A DNA stretch of 64,000 nt from Archangium primigenium (GTDB lineage: Bacteria; Myxococcota; Myxococcia; Myxococcales; Myxococcaceae). The stretch spans positions 2,170,001 through 2,234,000 of the forward strand of contig NZ_JADWYI010000001.1 of assembly GCF_016904885.1 (NCBI RefSeq), read 5' to 3'. The translations under genes were made by a program, and so were the position numbers. Below are positions 49,050 to 57,626 of this stretch, piece after piece. The notes under the pieces were generated by a model. That model was not told where the DNA came from, did not search any database, and saw only the letters and a program-made list of their open reading frames with translations. Each line of letters opens with the position of its first letter. Positions within the stretch are counted from its first letter, which is position 1.

Positions 49050-50635
49050 GGCAGCACCACCCGCTGCGGCAGGGGGTAGGCCCAGTTCTCCAGCAGGTCC
49101 GCGCGGCCCAGCGAGCCCTTGGCGCTCCAGCCCCAGGTGTACACGGTGCCGTCCGGGTGCAGGGCGACGACATGGGTGGCGCCGGGCGTCACGTCGGCGA
49201 GGCCGAGCAGCGGCTCGGCGGGCGCCACGCGCAGCAGCACCGGGGTGGTGGGCACCGACAGCTCCGTGGTGTCGCCCGTGCCCAGCTGGCCGTTGAAGTT
49301 CTGGCCCCAGCCCCACAGCGAGCCGTCCCGGCGTCGGGCGAAGCTCATGTTCCCCTGGGCGTGCACGGAGATGGCGTCGGTGATGGCTTGCACCGGGGCG
49401 GGCGTGGCGCGCTGGCTGTCCTTGCCGCCCTGGCCGTCGCCGAGCTGGCCGCTGGCGTTGAGGCCCCAGGCGGACAGGGTGCCGTCGCGGTGCAGCGCGA
49501 GCACGTGGTCGCGGCCGTTGGCGATGTCCACCACGTCCGTGAGGCCGGGCACCCGCACGGGCTCGGGGTGGTTGTCCGCGTCGGCCGCGCCGGAGCCCAG
49601 GTTGCCGTAGCTGTTGCGGCCCCACACCCAGACGGTGCCATCGGCGCGCAGGGCCGCCGAGTGCTGCGAGCCACCGAGCACGCGCACCACGTCGGTGAGG
49701 CCCCGCACGGGCACCGGGTAGGTCTTGTCCTCGGTGGTGCCGTCGCCGAGCTGCCCGTTGTTGTTCTTGCCGAAGGCGGACACGTGGCCGTCGCGGTGGA
49801 GCACGAGCATGTGCGTGTAGCCGATGGCGGCCATCACCGCGTCGGAGATGCCGGGCACGCGCGTGGGGATGTCGCGCGGCAGGGTATCCGGGGGGCCGGG
49901 CCGCCCGATGCCGAGCTGGCCGCTGCCGTTGTCACCCCACGTGTACACCGAGCCGTCCGCCCGGAGCGCCAGCGAGTTGTTCTGCGCGATCACCAGCGTG
50001 GCCACGTCGCTCAGGACCGTCACCTTCACGGGCGCGTTCGTGTCCGTGGTGCCGCCGTGGCCGAGCTGGCCCCGGTTGTTGCGGCCCCAGGTGTAGAGCG
50101 TGCCCTCGCGGATGACGCCGCTGTGCAGGCCGCCCGCGCCCGTCTGCGTGCCGAAGAGGAAGGACACGGTCTGCTCGCGCTCGTTGCCGTGGATGTCCCG
50201 GCTCACCAGCACCAGCGTGTTGAGGCCCGGCCGGGGCTTGAGCTCCACGCTCAGCTCGTGGCGCGTGGCGCCCTGGGGCTCGCGCTCGCCGTGGGCGGTG
50301 TCCGCGTTGAGCTTCCAGCCGATGAAGGCGATGCCCGACGCGTCCGTCACCGTGCCCGTCAGCTGCACGCGCCACGTGCTGGGCCGCGTGTCCGCGCTCG
50401 GCGAGGTGAGGGTGATGACCGGCGCCTCCGTGTCCTTCTGGGGCTCGGGCGGCGGCGGCTCGGTGGGCGGCTGGGGCGGGGACTCCGGGCCCGGTCCGGG
50501 CTCCACGGGCTCCGTCGTTCCCGGCGCCTCCGGCTCCGAGGACCCGGGCGGCGTCGAACCCCCACAGGCGGCGCCGGTCAGCGCCAGCGTGAGCAGGAGG
50601 GCATGAAATTTGAAATTGATTCGCAGTATCGACAT
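49046..50635 (-). CDS. RCC1-repeat lipoprotein, first of a pair
   Basis: This 529-residue lipoprotein has signal MSILRINFKFHALLLTLAL and lipobox TGAAC. A Pro/Glu-rich linker (PGPGPESPPQPPTEPPPP) leads to an Ig-like domain (near residues 80-165). Seven RCC1 repeats then follow to the end, for example NSLALRADGSVYTWGDNGSG and DHVLALHRDGTLSAWGLNAS. The layout is the same as its neighbour, so the two are tandem paralogues. ATG 50635 was chosen; an upstream ATG at 50659 would extend the signal by eight residues. It is the first gene of the operon with the second RCC1 and DUF1111. Confidence 0.9.
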   Translation of the reverse strand: MSILRINFKFHALLLTLALTGAACGGSTPPGSSEPEAPGTTEPVEPGPGPESPPQPPTEPPPPEPQKDTEAPVITLTSPSADTRPSTWRVQLTGTVTDASGIAFIGWKLNADTAHGEREPQGATRHELSVELKPRPGLNTLVLVSRDIHGNEREQTVSFLFGTQTGAGGLHSGVIREGTLYTWGRNNRGQLGHGGTTDTNAPVKVTVLSDVATLVIAQNNSLALRADGSVYTWGDNGSGQLGIGRPGPPDTLPRDIPTRVPGISDAVMAAIGYTHMLVLHRDGHVSAFGKNNNGQLGDGTTEDKTYPVPVRGLTDVVRVLGGSQHSAALRADGTVWVWGRNSYGNLGSGAADADNHPEPVRVPGLTDVVDIANGRDHVLALHRDGTLSAWGLNASGQLGDGQGGKDSQRATPAPVQAITDAISVHAQGNMSFARRRDGSLWGWGQNFNGQLGTGDTTELSVPTTPVLLRVAPAEPLLGLADVTPGATHVVALHPDGTVYTWGWSAKGSLGRADLLENWAYPLPQRVVLP

Positions 50636-50690
50636 GGCCTGGGCTTCTACCAAGGCCATTCTTCACGGTGCAAGGCGCGGGGGGAGCGGT

Positions 50691-52208
50691 TCAGGGCGCC
50701 ACGCAGGTGAAACTGTCCGCGAGGTTCGGATTGCCGGCGCCGGAGTAGCGCGGATAGAGCGGGTACTTGCAGACGGGGCGGGAGAGGACGGGCGCGCCCG
50801 TGGCATCCGGCGTGTGGGCGAGGAGCGGGGTGCGCGAGGGGGGCACGCCGCGCTCCACCCAGGTCTCCAGCGCGGAGAGCCAGTCCACCTGGTTGGGGCC
50901 CGGGCCGGGGATGCCGCCGCAGTGGTGGACGCCCGGGGCGGGGAAGTACTCCACGAAGGTGTCCGCCTGGGCCTGTCCTCCCGCCGCGCGCACCACGGCC
51001 TCGTAGTACGCGTCCGTGCCGCGCGAGCTGATGATGCCGTCGGCGCTCCCGTGCCGGAGGATGAGCTTGCCGCCCCGCGCCCGGAAGCGGCTCAGGTCCG
51101 GGTCGAGCGCGGACACCTGGGCCGTCACCTCCGCGATGCGCTCGCGCCACGCGCCGGGCTGGAAGCGCAGCGGGTCGAAGCCGGGGTCCCGGGTGATGAA
51201 GTAGCGGATGAGCTCGCGCGAGAGGACCTGGCCCGCCGAGCGCTCGAAGTCGCCCGGCTCCAGCCGCCACGCGGCCCAGCCGCCCGGATCCTCCGCGTCT
51301 CCCACCGGCCAGCCCGGGTAGAGCACCTGCCCGTCGACCACCACGGGGGCGGCGAGCGCGCGGGCCGAGGCCACCTGGGCGGGCGTCAGGCACGTGTCGC
51401 GCTCCGGGCCCTGGCACTGGAGGACGCCGGGGTCGAACGCGCAGCCGGGGTGGGAGACGATGCCGTCGGCGAGGCCGTCCTTCGCGTCACAGGCGGCGAG
51501 CATCGCCTGGCCCAGGTGCGAGAGCTGGGCGCGCGAGGGCAGGGCGCCCGGGAGCGCGAGCCGCTGGGCGTGCTGGTTGAACGCGAGCATCAGCGACACG
51601 AAGTCGTGCGCGGGCGCGTGGATGACGAGGCCGTCGAAGTCCTCGGGCCAGCGCTGGGCGGCGATGAGCCCCTCGCGCCCGCCGTTGGAGCAGCCCTCGA
51701 AATACGTCTTCGTGGCGTCCTGGCCGTAGTGCGCGCGGATGAGGGCCCGGGCCACGGGCAGCACGCGGTGCACGGACAGGGAGGCGAAGTCCTCGAGCGG
51801 CCCGGGCTCCAGCGCGAACGCGCCCTGGGCGGGTGTGCCGGTGTGGCCACCATCCGAGGCGACCGAGGCATAGCCCCGGGCGAGGTTCTCGTCCGCGGGG
51901 AAGATGACGCCGTCATAGCCGCCCCCCCCATTGTAGACGGTGCGGCCATTCCACCCGGTGGGCAGCCGCACCTCGAAGTGGAGCGAGGGCGGCAGCTCGC
52001 CCCGCACCCGGCAGTACTCCGGCACGGGCCCCTGGGCGGGCACGCGCGTGGCCTGGGTGAGCGTGGCGCCCTGCACGGCGAGGGCGGCGAGGCGCTCGCA
52101 GTCGGGGGCGCGGGCCTCGGGAGCGGCGGAGGGGGAGTGGGTGCAGGCGGCCACGCCCAGCAGCAGCGTGGCGAGGGTGGAGCGCGAGGCGCCGGGGAGC
52201 GGGGACAT
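50691..52208 (-). CDS. Tannase/feruloyl-esterase-family lipoprotein
   Basis: This 505-residue protein has a lipoprotein signal with lipobox GVAAC near residue 22. It has the fungal tannase/feruloyl esterase pattern. The nucleophile is in EGCSNGGREGL, the acid in HGSADGIIS and the histidine in GVHHCGG. The Cys before the Ser and the Cys after the His form the family's characteristic disulfide (CS-D-HC motif). Such enzymes cleave esters of phenolic acids, fitting plant-derived or aromatic substrates. It lies 10 bases after the histidine phosphatase gene and was probably co-transcribed. Confidence 0.88.
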   Translation of the reverse strand: MSPLPGASRSTLATLLLGVAACTHSPSAAPEARAPDCERLAALAVQGATLTQATRVPAQGPVPEYCRVRGELPPSLHFEVRLPTGWNGRTVYNGGGGYDGVIFPADENLARGYASVASDGGHTGTPAQGAFALEPGPLEDFASLSVHRVLPVARALIRAHYGQDATKTYFEGCSNGGREGLIAAQRWPEDFDGLVIHAPAHDFVSLMLAFNQHAQRLALPGALPSRAQLSHLGQAMLAACDAKDGLADGIVSHPGCAFDPGVLQCQGPERDTCLTPAQVASARALAAPVVVDGQVLYPGWPVGDAEDPGGWAAWRLEPGDFERSAGQVLSRELIRYFITRDPGFDPLRFQPGAWRERIAEVTAQVSALDPDLSRFRARGGKLILRHGSADGIISSRGTDAYYEAVVRAAGGQAQADTFVEYFPAPGVHHCGGIPGPGPNQVDWLSALETWVERGVPPSRTPLLAHTPDATGAPVLSRPVCKYPLYPRYSGAGNPNLADSFTCVAP

Positions 52209-52218
52209 GCCCCGAAGC

Positions 52219-52815
52219 CTAGCCGGGAGCCAGGTGGGACGTGTCGTTCCAGCGCTGGATGACGGGCTGGCGGGAGTCCGGGTCGAGCGCCACCACGCTG
52301 ATCGCCGCGGTGCCGAGCACGAAGAAGCGCCCGTCGCCCGGCGGCAGGCCGAGCCAGCGCGCGCCGAGCACCCGCAGCAGGTGGCTGTGGGCGAAGACGA
52401 GCACCGCGCCGTCCACGGCGCGGGCCTCGGCGATGACGCGATCCACGCGGGCGCCCACGTCCTGGGGCGACTCGCCCTGGGGCACGCCGTCCGTCCAGAT
52501 GCGCCAGTCGGGCCGGTGGGCGCGGATCTCGTCCTTCGTCTTGCCCTCGTACGCGCCGTAGTCCCACTCCATCAGATCCGGGCGCGGCGCGGCCACGTCC
52601 CCAAAGCCCGCCAGGGCGCACGTCTCGCTCGCGCGGCTCAGGGGGCTGGTCCACACGGCGGCGAAGGTCCACGCACGCAAGGGCTCGCGCAGCCGCGTCG
52701 CCATCTGACGCCCCTCGTCGAGCAAGGGAATGTCCGTGCGGCCGGTATGCTGGCCGCTGCGGCTCCAGGCGGTTTCCCCATGGCGGACCAGGACGAGCAC
52801 GGACGGCTTCTTCAT
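52219..52815 (-). CDS. Histidine phosphatase family protein
   Basis: This 198-residue protein has the phosphoglycerate-mutase-like signature VLVRHGETAWSRSG near residue 9. The phosphorylated His is followed by Arg-His-Gly. The second catalytic His is in VLVFAHSHLLR near residue 150. Also present are TSPLSRASETC and the Glu in MEWDYGAYEGKT. The substrate could be a sugar phosphate, phosphoserine or a nucleotide derivative. ATG 52815 is chosen because homologues start just before VRHGET; the frame extends to 52995 without a good site. It is divergent from the MMPL transporter. Confidence 0.9.
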   Translation of the reverse strand: MKKPSVLVLVRHGETAWSRSGQHTGRTDIPLLDEGRQMATRLREPLRAWTFAAVWTSPLSRASETCALAGFGDVAAPRPDLMEWDYGAYEGKTKDEIRAHRPDWRIWTDGVPQGESPQDVGARVDRVIAEARAVDGAVLVFAHSHLLRVLGARWLGLPPGDGRFFVLGTAAISVVALDPDSRQPVIQRWNDTSHLAPG

Positions 52816-53014
52816 GAAGGCGATGACCTCGGGAGGGAGCACGGGTGAAGCGCGGGCGCCGCACCACAGGTTCCGAAAAAGAGCAAGCGGGCGGGCGTGG
52901 CTTTTAAGAAGTGTTACGTCGGACCCCGGCTCCTTGGGGCCCGGACGATTTCGTGACACAACCGCGAGGCGACGGGAAGTGCCGGACCCGTTCATCGCTC
53001 ATCCGTGAGGCAGC

Positions 53015-55483
53015 GTGCGTTTCCCTGTGGACTTCGACGGTGCAATGGGGCGCTTCGCCCGACTGTCCTACCAACGGCCAGGACGGGTGCTCCTGGGCGC
53101 CCTCCTGGTGGCGCTCCTGGCGGCGGGGTTCGCCGCGCGCCTGGGCTTCCATGGCTCATTCGTGGAGCTGTTGCCCTCGCACACCGTGGAGGTGAGCGAC
53201 CTGGAGGCGGTGTCCCAGAAGGCCGGAGGGGATGGCTACCTCGTGCTCCGGGCCCAGGGCGCGGCGCCCGAGGAGCTGCGCCGCTTCGCCCACGCGCTCG
53301 CGCCTCGGCTGGAGACGCTGGAGGAGGTGCGCTACGTCGAGTACCGCTACGACACGCGCTTCTTCGCGGACCGCGCCCTGCTGCTCTTGTCCGCGCCCCA
53401 GCTCAAGGGCCTGCGCGAGGACCTGGAGGAGGCGCTGCGGCAGCAGAAGCTCGCGGCCAACCCGCTGTTCGTGTCGCTGGACGACACGCCGCCGCTCACC
53501 TTCGAGGAGATCGCGCGCAAGCACACGCCCAAGCTCGGGGTGAGCGAGTACCTCACGTCCCCGGACGGGCGCGAGCTGTACCTCTTCGTCAAGCCGGCGG
53601 GCGTCGCGGGTGACCTGGTGTTCGCCCAGGAGCTGGTGGCCGCGGTGCAGGCCACGAGCGACGCGGTGGCCAAGGACTTCCCCGGCGTGCGCACGGACGC
53701 CACGGGCACGCACGTGCTGCGCATCGAGGAGGATCGGCGCATGCGCGAGGACCTCACGCGCGCCTCCATGCTCTCGGGCCTCATCGCCGCGGCGATCGTC
53801 GCCCTGTCGTGCCGGCGCCTCACCGCGCTGGCGGTGGTGGGCGCGCCCGTGGGCGCGGGCCTGCTCGTCACCTTCGCCGTGGTGCAGGTGACCATCGGCT
53901 ACCTCAACATCATCACCGGCTTCCTGGTGGCCATCCTCATCGGCCTGGGCATCGAGTACGGCCTGCACCTGTTCCTGCGCTACGCCGAGGAGCGTCGCGA
54001 GCTGCCCGCCGAGGCCGCGCTGGTGGCCGCCATCCAGGGCACCTGGGCCGGCGCGCTCACCTCCGCCTGCACCAACGCCGCCGCCTTCGCCGCGCTCACG
54101 CTCGCCCAGTTCCAGGCCTTCGCCCAGTTCGGGTGGATCGCCGCCTCGGGCGTGATGTGCACCGTGCTGGCCACCTACCTGCTGGGCCCCGCGCTCGTCG
54201 CCCTCACCGAGCGCCTGCGGCCCTCGCGCGCCGCGGCGCCCCTGCCGCACCGGCCCCGCCGCTCGGCCCCGCGGCCCGTGCCCCGCATGCTGCTGGTGGG
54301 CATCGTGGTGGGCGTGGGCGCCATCGTGGCCTACTCGGCCTCGGTGGCCCACACGGTCGGCTTCGAGCCCAACATGCGCAAGCTGCGCGGGGAGTTCGCC
54401 GCCACGCGCCTGGACGATCACATCATCTCGCAGCTGGGTCGGCGCCACTCGCCCACCGTCTTCCTGTCGCCGGACGTGGCCCAGGCGGGTCAGCTCGCCA
54501 CCACGCTGCGCGACCTGGAGGCCCGGCACGGCAAGGACCGCACGTTCGCCGACGTGGTGTCGCTCAATGACTTCCTGCCCCGTCAGGGCGCGGACGTGGA
54601 GGCCGAGCGCGCCGCGCTGCGCGCCTTCATGGACGACCTGCCCGAGAGCGCCCGGACGTCGGACCGGCTGCGTCCGGCGTTGGATCGGCTGGAGACGCTG
54701 CTCGCCGCGAAGCCCTACGGCGTGGAGGCCGTGCCCTCGGAGGTGCGCCGCCGCTTCACGGCGCTGGATGGCGCGGGCAGCTTCGTGATGGCCTTCAAGC
54801 GCGAGTCCCTGTCGGACACGGACGCGCTGCACCGCTTCGGCGCGCAGATGGACGAGTTGCGCGAGGTGGCGCGGGCGCGCGGCCTGGACATGAAGGTGCT
54901 CGACTCCAACCTCATCGCCTACCGCATCTTCGAGCTGGTGCGGAAGGACGGCCCGGGCCTCTTGCTGGCCGCGGGGCTGGCGGTGTTCGCGATGATGGCC
55001 ATGAGCCTGCGCAGCCTGCGGCGCGCGGGCCTGGTGGCGGGGCCGCTGTACGTGGGGCTCGCGTGCCTGCCCGCGGCGATGCACCTGTACGGCCTCAAGC
55101 TCAACTTCATCAACGCGGTGGTGCTGCCCAACCTGCTGGCCATCGCGGTGGACAACGCGGTGCACCTCTACCACCGCTACCGCGAGGAGGGCCCCGGCTC
55201 GCTCGCCCACGTGGTGCGCACCACGGGCGTGGCGGCGGTGGTGGCCACCCTGTCCAACGCGGCCGGCTACGGCGCGCTGCTCACCGCGCGCCACCCGGGG
55301 CTCAAGTCCATCGGCGAGCTGGCCCTGCTGGGCGTGGCCTGTGCCTTCCTCGGCACCACCGTGCTCTTCCCCGCGCTGCTCGCGCTGCTCGAGCGCCAGC
55401 CCCCGGGCTCGCGCCTGGAGGAGGACGAGCGCCTGCTGCCGCTGCCGGCCGAGCCGGAAGAGGAAGTCCAGCGCTCCGCCTGA
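53015..55483 (+). CDS. MMPL-family RND transporter
   Basis: This 822-residue protein has the two-fold RND layout. One membrane helix near residues 24-42 precedes a periplasmic loop with ELLPSHTVEVSDLE. Five or six helices follow around 250-395 (GFLVAILIGLGIEYGLHLFL), then a second large loop, and helices near 645-805 (LNFINAVVLPNLLAIAVDNAVHLYH). This pattern fits MMPL proteins that export lipids or hopanoids. The start is GTG 53015 with GTGAGG upstream; ATG 53045 is an alternative. It is followed by a small lipoprotein 31 bases on, which suggests one transcript. Confidence 0.9.
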   Translation: MRFPVDFDGAMGRFARLSYQRPGRVLLGALLVALLAAGFAARLGFHGSFVELLPSHTVEVSDLEAVSQKAGGDGYLVLRAQGAAPEELRRFAHALAPRLETLEEVRYVEYRYDTRFFADRALLLLSAPQLKGLREDLEEALRQQKLAANPLFVSLDDTPPLTFEEIARKHTPKLGVSEYLTSPDGRELYLFVKPAGVAGDLVFAQELVAAVQATSDAVAKDFPGVRTDATGTHVLRIEEDRRMREDLTRASMLSGLIAAAIVALSCRRLTALAVVGAPVGAGLLVTFAVVQVTIGYLNIITGFLVAILIGLGIEYGLHLFLRYAEERRELPAEAALVAAIQGTWAGALTSACTNAAAFAALTLAQFQAFAQFGWIAASGVMCTVLATYLLGPALVALTERLRPSRAAAPLPHRPRRSAPRPVPRMLLVGIVVGVGAIVAYSASVAHTVGFEPNMRKLRGEFAATRLDDHIISQLGRRHSPTVFLSPDVAQAGQLATTLRDLEARHGKDRTFADVVSLNDFLPRQGADVEAERAALRAFMDDLPESARTSDRLRPALDRLETLLAAKPYGVEAVPSEVRRRFTALDGAGSFVMAFKRESLSDTDALHRFGAQMDELREVARARGLDMKVLDSNLIAYRIFELVRKDGPGLLLAAGLAVFAMMAMSLRSLRRAGLVAGPLYVGLACLPAAMHLYGLKLNFINAVVLPNLLAIAVDNAVHLYHRYREEGPGSLAHVVRTTGVAAVVATLSNAAGYGALLTARHPGLKSIGELALLGVACAFLGTTVLFPALLALLERQPPGSRLEEDERLLPLPAEPEEEVQRSA

Positions 55484-55514
55484 TATGCCGGGCGCGCGCG
55501 GACGTTGTGAGCGC

Positions 55515-56075
55515 ATGACACCTCGTTCGCGCGCGTCGATGGGCTGGGTCTCGCTGGGTTGTGTGCTGATGTGGTTCACGGGTTGCGCCACGATCGACCG
55601 GCGGCAATTGCTCGAGCGCGGGGCCGCCGCCATCACCTACCGGCTGCCCCCCGAGCGGCTCCTGGACGTGGCCCGGGAGCTCCTCCTGGAGGAGGGCTAC
55701 GCCCTGGTGCCGAGCACGGATCCGCTCTACGTGCGCACCGCCTGGCGGGTGAAGTTCGACGACACCCTGGACATCGGAGGCCTGCGGCAGCGGCACTTCG
55801 TCCTGGTGAAGCGGCTCGACGAGGGCCTCTGCGCGGTGAACGTGTACCGGATGTCCAGCACCTCCGTGGGCCGGACCGCGCCCCATCCCGTCTCGTCCCA
55901 TGTGGACGAGAAGACGGGCACGCAGAAGATGACCCAGGGAGACCCCATGTCCCCCGGCCGTCCGGTGCTCGAACGGGACCTGGAGCTGGAGTGGCGCCTC
56001 CTCTCGCGCCTCTCTCCCGCCACCGCGCACGCGCTGGAGTCCCAGGTGGATGCCTACCTCGCCCAGCACCCGTGA
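55515..56075 (+). CDS. Lipoprotein of unknown function
   Basis: This 186-residue protein has a signal ending in a FTGC lipobox near residue 24 (VLMWFTGCATID). The mature part, including ITYRLPPERLLDVARELLLE and GYALVPSTDPLYVRTAW, has alternating helix and strand but no recognised motif. It follows the MMPL transporter by 31 bases in the same direction and could be its outer-membrane or periplasmic partner. It ends 27 bases from the convergent histidine kinase gene. Confidence 0.82.
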   Translation: MTPRSRASMGWVSLGCVLMWFTGCATIDRRQLLERGAAAITYRLPPERLLDVARELLLEEGYALVPSTDPLYVRTAWRVKFDDTLDIGGLRQRHFVLVKRLDEGLCAVNVYRMSSTSVGRTAPHPVSSHVDEKTGTQKMTQGDPMSPGRPVLERDLELEWRLLSRLSPATAHALESQVDAYLAQHP

Positions 56076-56102
56076 GGCCCGAGCGGCGCCTCGCGCGGAC
56101 CG

Positions 56103-57434
56103 TCAGGCCTGGGCGAGCGGGAGCGTCGCCGCGGTGGGCAGGCTCAGCACGAAGCGGGCGCCGCCCGCGGCGTGGTTCTCCGCGTGCAGGGAGCCGCCCA
56201 CCCGGGCCACGTACTCGCGGCACAGGGCGAGTCCCAGTCCCGTGCCCTTGCCCGGGGGCTTGGTGGTGAAGAAGGGCTCGAAGAGGCGCGCCAGCACCTC
56301 GGGGGGAATGCCCGGACCGTTGTCGTCCACCCAGAGGATGACCCCCTCCGCCGCGAGCCGCGCGCTCACGGTGATGTGGGGGCGGCGGGGGGGCTGGGCC
56401 ATGTCCACCGCATCGGCCGCGTTGAGCAGCAGGTTCACCAGCACCTGCACCATGTGGCGCTGGCCCAGGCGCACCTCGGGCAGTCCCGGGGCGAGCACCA
56501 GGTGGACCGCGCCCTCCTCGCGCAGCCGCATGGAGACGAGCCGCCGGGCCTCCTGCGCCGCTTGCTCCAGCTGGCCCCGCTCCTCCTCGCCCATCACCCC
56601 CGCGCGCGAGAAGCCCCGCAGGTCCGTGACGATCTGCTGGATGCGCAGCACGCCCTGCTGGGTCTCGCCGAGCACCTCCTCCATCTCCTGCCGGTCGAGG
56701 GGCTCGTGGGCACTGCCGAGCTGGCGTCGCACGTGGCTCAGGTTGGCCTTCACGTACGCCAGGGGGTTGTTCACCTCGTGCGCCACGCCCGCGGCGAGCT
56801 GGCCCACCAGCACGAGCCGCTCCACGTCCGAGCGTTCGCGCTCGGCGCGCGCCCGCAGCCGCTCGCTCTCCGCGAGCTGATCCAACGCCTGGAGCCGCTC
56901 CGCGTGCGCCGCCTGCTGCGCCTCGATCATGCGCCGGTACATGCGCGTGCCGAAGAGGGCCAGGGCCAGGAGCGTGGTGAAGCTCACCGACTGCAGGAGG
57001 ATGCGCTCGGGGGGCACTCCGGCCAGCGCGTTGAGCAGGATGACCACGCCGAGTCCCGCGCCTCCGGCGATGAGCGTGGGCATGCGGCTGTCGGGGGAGA
57101 ACACCGACAGGATGAAGGGCATCACGAAGAACACCTGGAAGTAGGGGCTCTGCGGCCCGCCACTCAGGTGGACGAAGAAGGTGGTGGTCACCAGGGACAG
57201 GCCGGCGGCGAGCGCTCCCGCCCAGCGCATGCTGATCCACCCCGCGCCCACGCCCAGGCCCATGAGGCAGAAGCTCACGATGCTCAGCAACTGCACGCCC
57301 ACGAGCCCCGGTGGGACGTCACGTGTCACCACGCAGTGCAGCACCAGTCCGCCCAGGAGCGCGCTCGCGCCAACGAAGTAGTTGCGGCGCTGCATGCGCA
57401 GCAGGGCTTCACGGGGCGACGGGCGGGGGTTCAT
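56103..57434 (-). CDS. Membrane sensor histidine kinase
   Basis: This 443-residue kinase has six predicted membrane helices in the first 165 residues. A coiled-coil linker (MIEAQQAAHAERLQALDQL) follows, then the H-box GQLAAGVAHEVNNPLAYV (His219) of the HisKA group and the ATPase domain. The N-box is VLVNLLLNAADAV, the G1-box is VDDNGPGIPPEV and the F/G2 region is FEPFFTTKPPGKGTGLGL. The membrane part has no large periplasmic loop, so it may sense within or at the membrane. No response regulator is next to it, so it is an orphan kinase. Confidence 0.93.
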   Translation of the reverse strand: MNPRPSPREALLRMQRRNYFVGASALLGGLVLHCVVTRDVPPGLVGVQLLSIVSFCLMGLGVGAGWISMRWAGALAAGLSLVTTTFFVHLSGGPQSPYFQVFFVMPFILSVFSPDSRMPTLIAGGAGLGVVILLNALAGVPPERILLQSVSFTTLLALALFGTRMYRRMIEAQQAAHAERLQALDQLAESERLRARAERERSDVERLVLVGQLAAGVAHEVNNPLAYVKANLSHVRRQLGSAHEPLDRQEMEEVLGETQQGVLRIQQIVTDLRGFSRAGVMGEEERGQLEQAAQEARRLVSMRLREEGAVHLVLAPGLPEVRLGQRHMVQVLVNLLLNAADAVDMAQPPRRPHITVSARLAAEGVILWVDDNGPGIPPEVLARLFEPFFTTKPPGKGTGLGLALCREYVARVGGSLHAENHAAGGARFVLSLPTAATLPLAQA

Positions 57435-57562
57435 CGGAAGCGGAAGCTAACGCGACCCCCCCCACGCCCGCTGGACCCGGGGCCGCGGGGGGGAGGCCCG
57501 GCCCCATGACTGCTCACCAACGGACAGCGGCCTCATCCCCCTGTCCCGCGAGTGTCTTCTGC

Positions 57563-57612
57563 CCGCACCCCGGGTTGGTGTGGGTGCGGCACCGCCTCAC
57601 TCCAGGTGAGGC
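57563..57612 (-). terminator. Two tandem hairpins after the glycoside hydrolase gene
   Basis: GCCTCAC (57594-57600) and GTGAGGC (57606-57612) form a perfect 7-bp stem with a 5-base loop, 14 bases after the stop. Next, CCGCACCC (57563-57570) and GGGTGCGG (57582-57589) form an 8-bp stem. No U-tract follows on the minus strand, so this may be a processing or stability element as well as a transcript end. Confidence 0.5.
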
Positions 57613-57626
57613 CTCGCCGCGGGCGA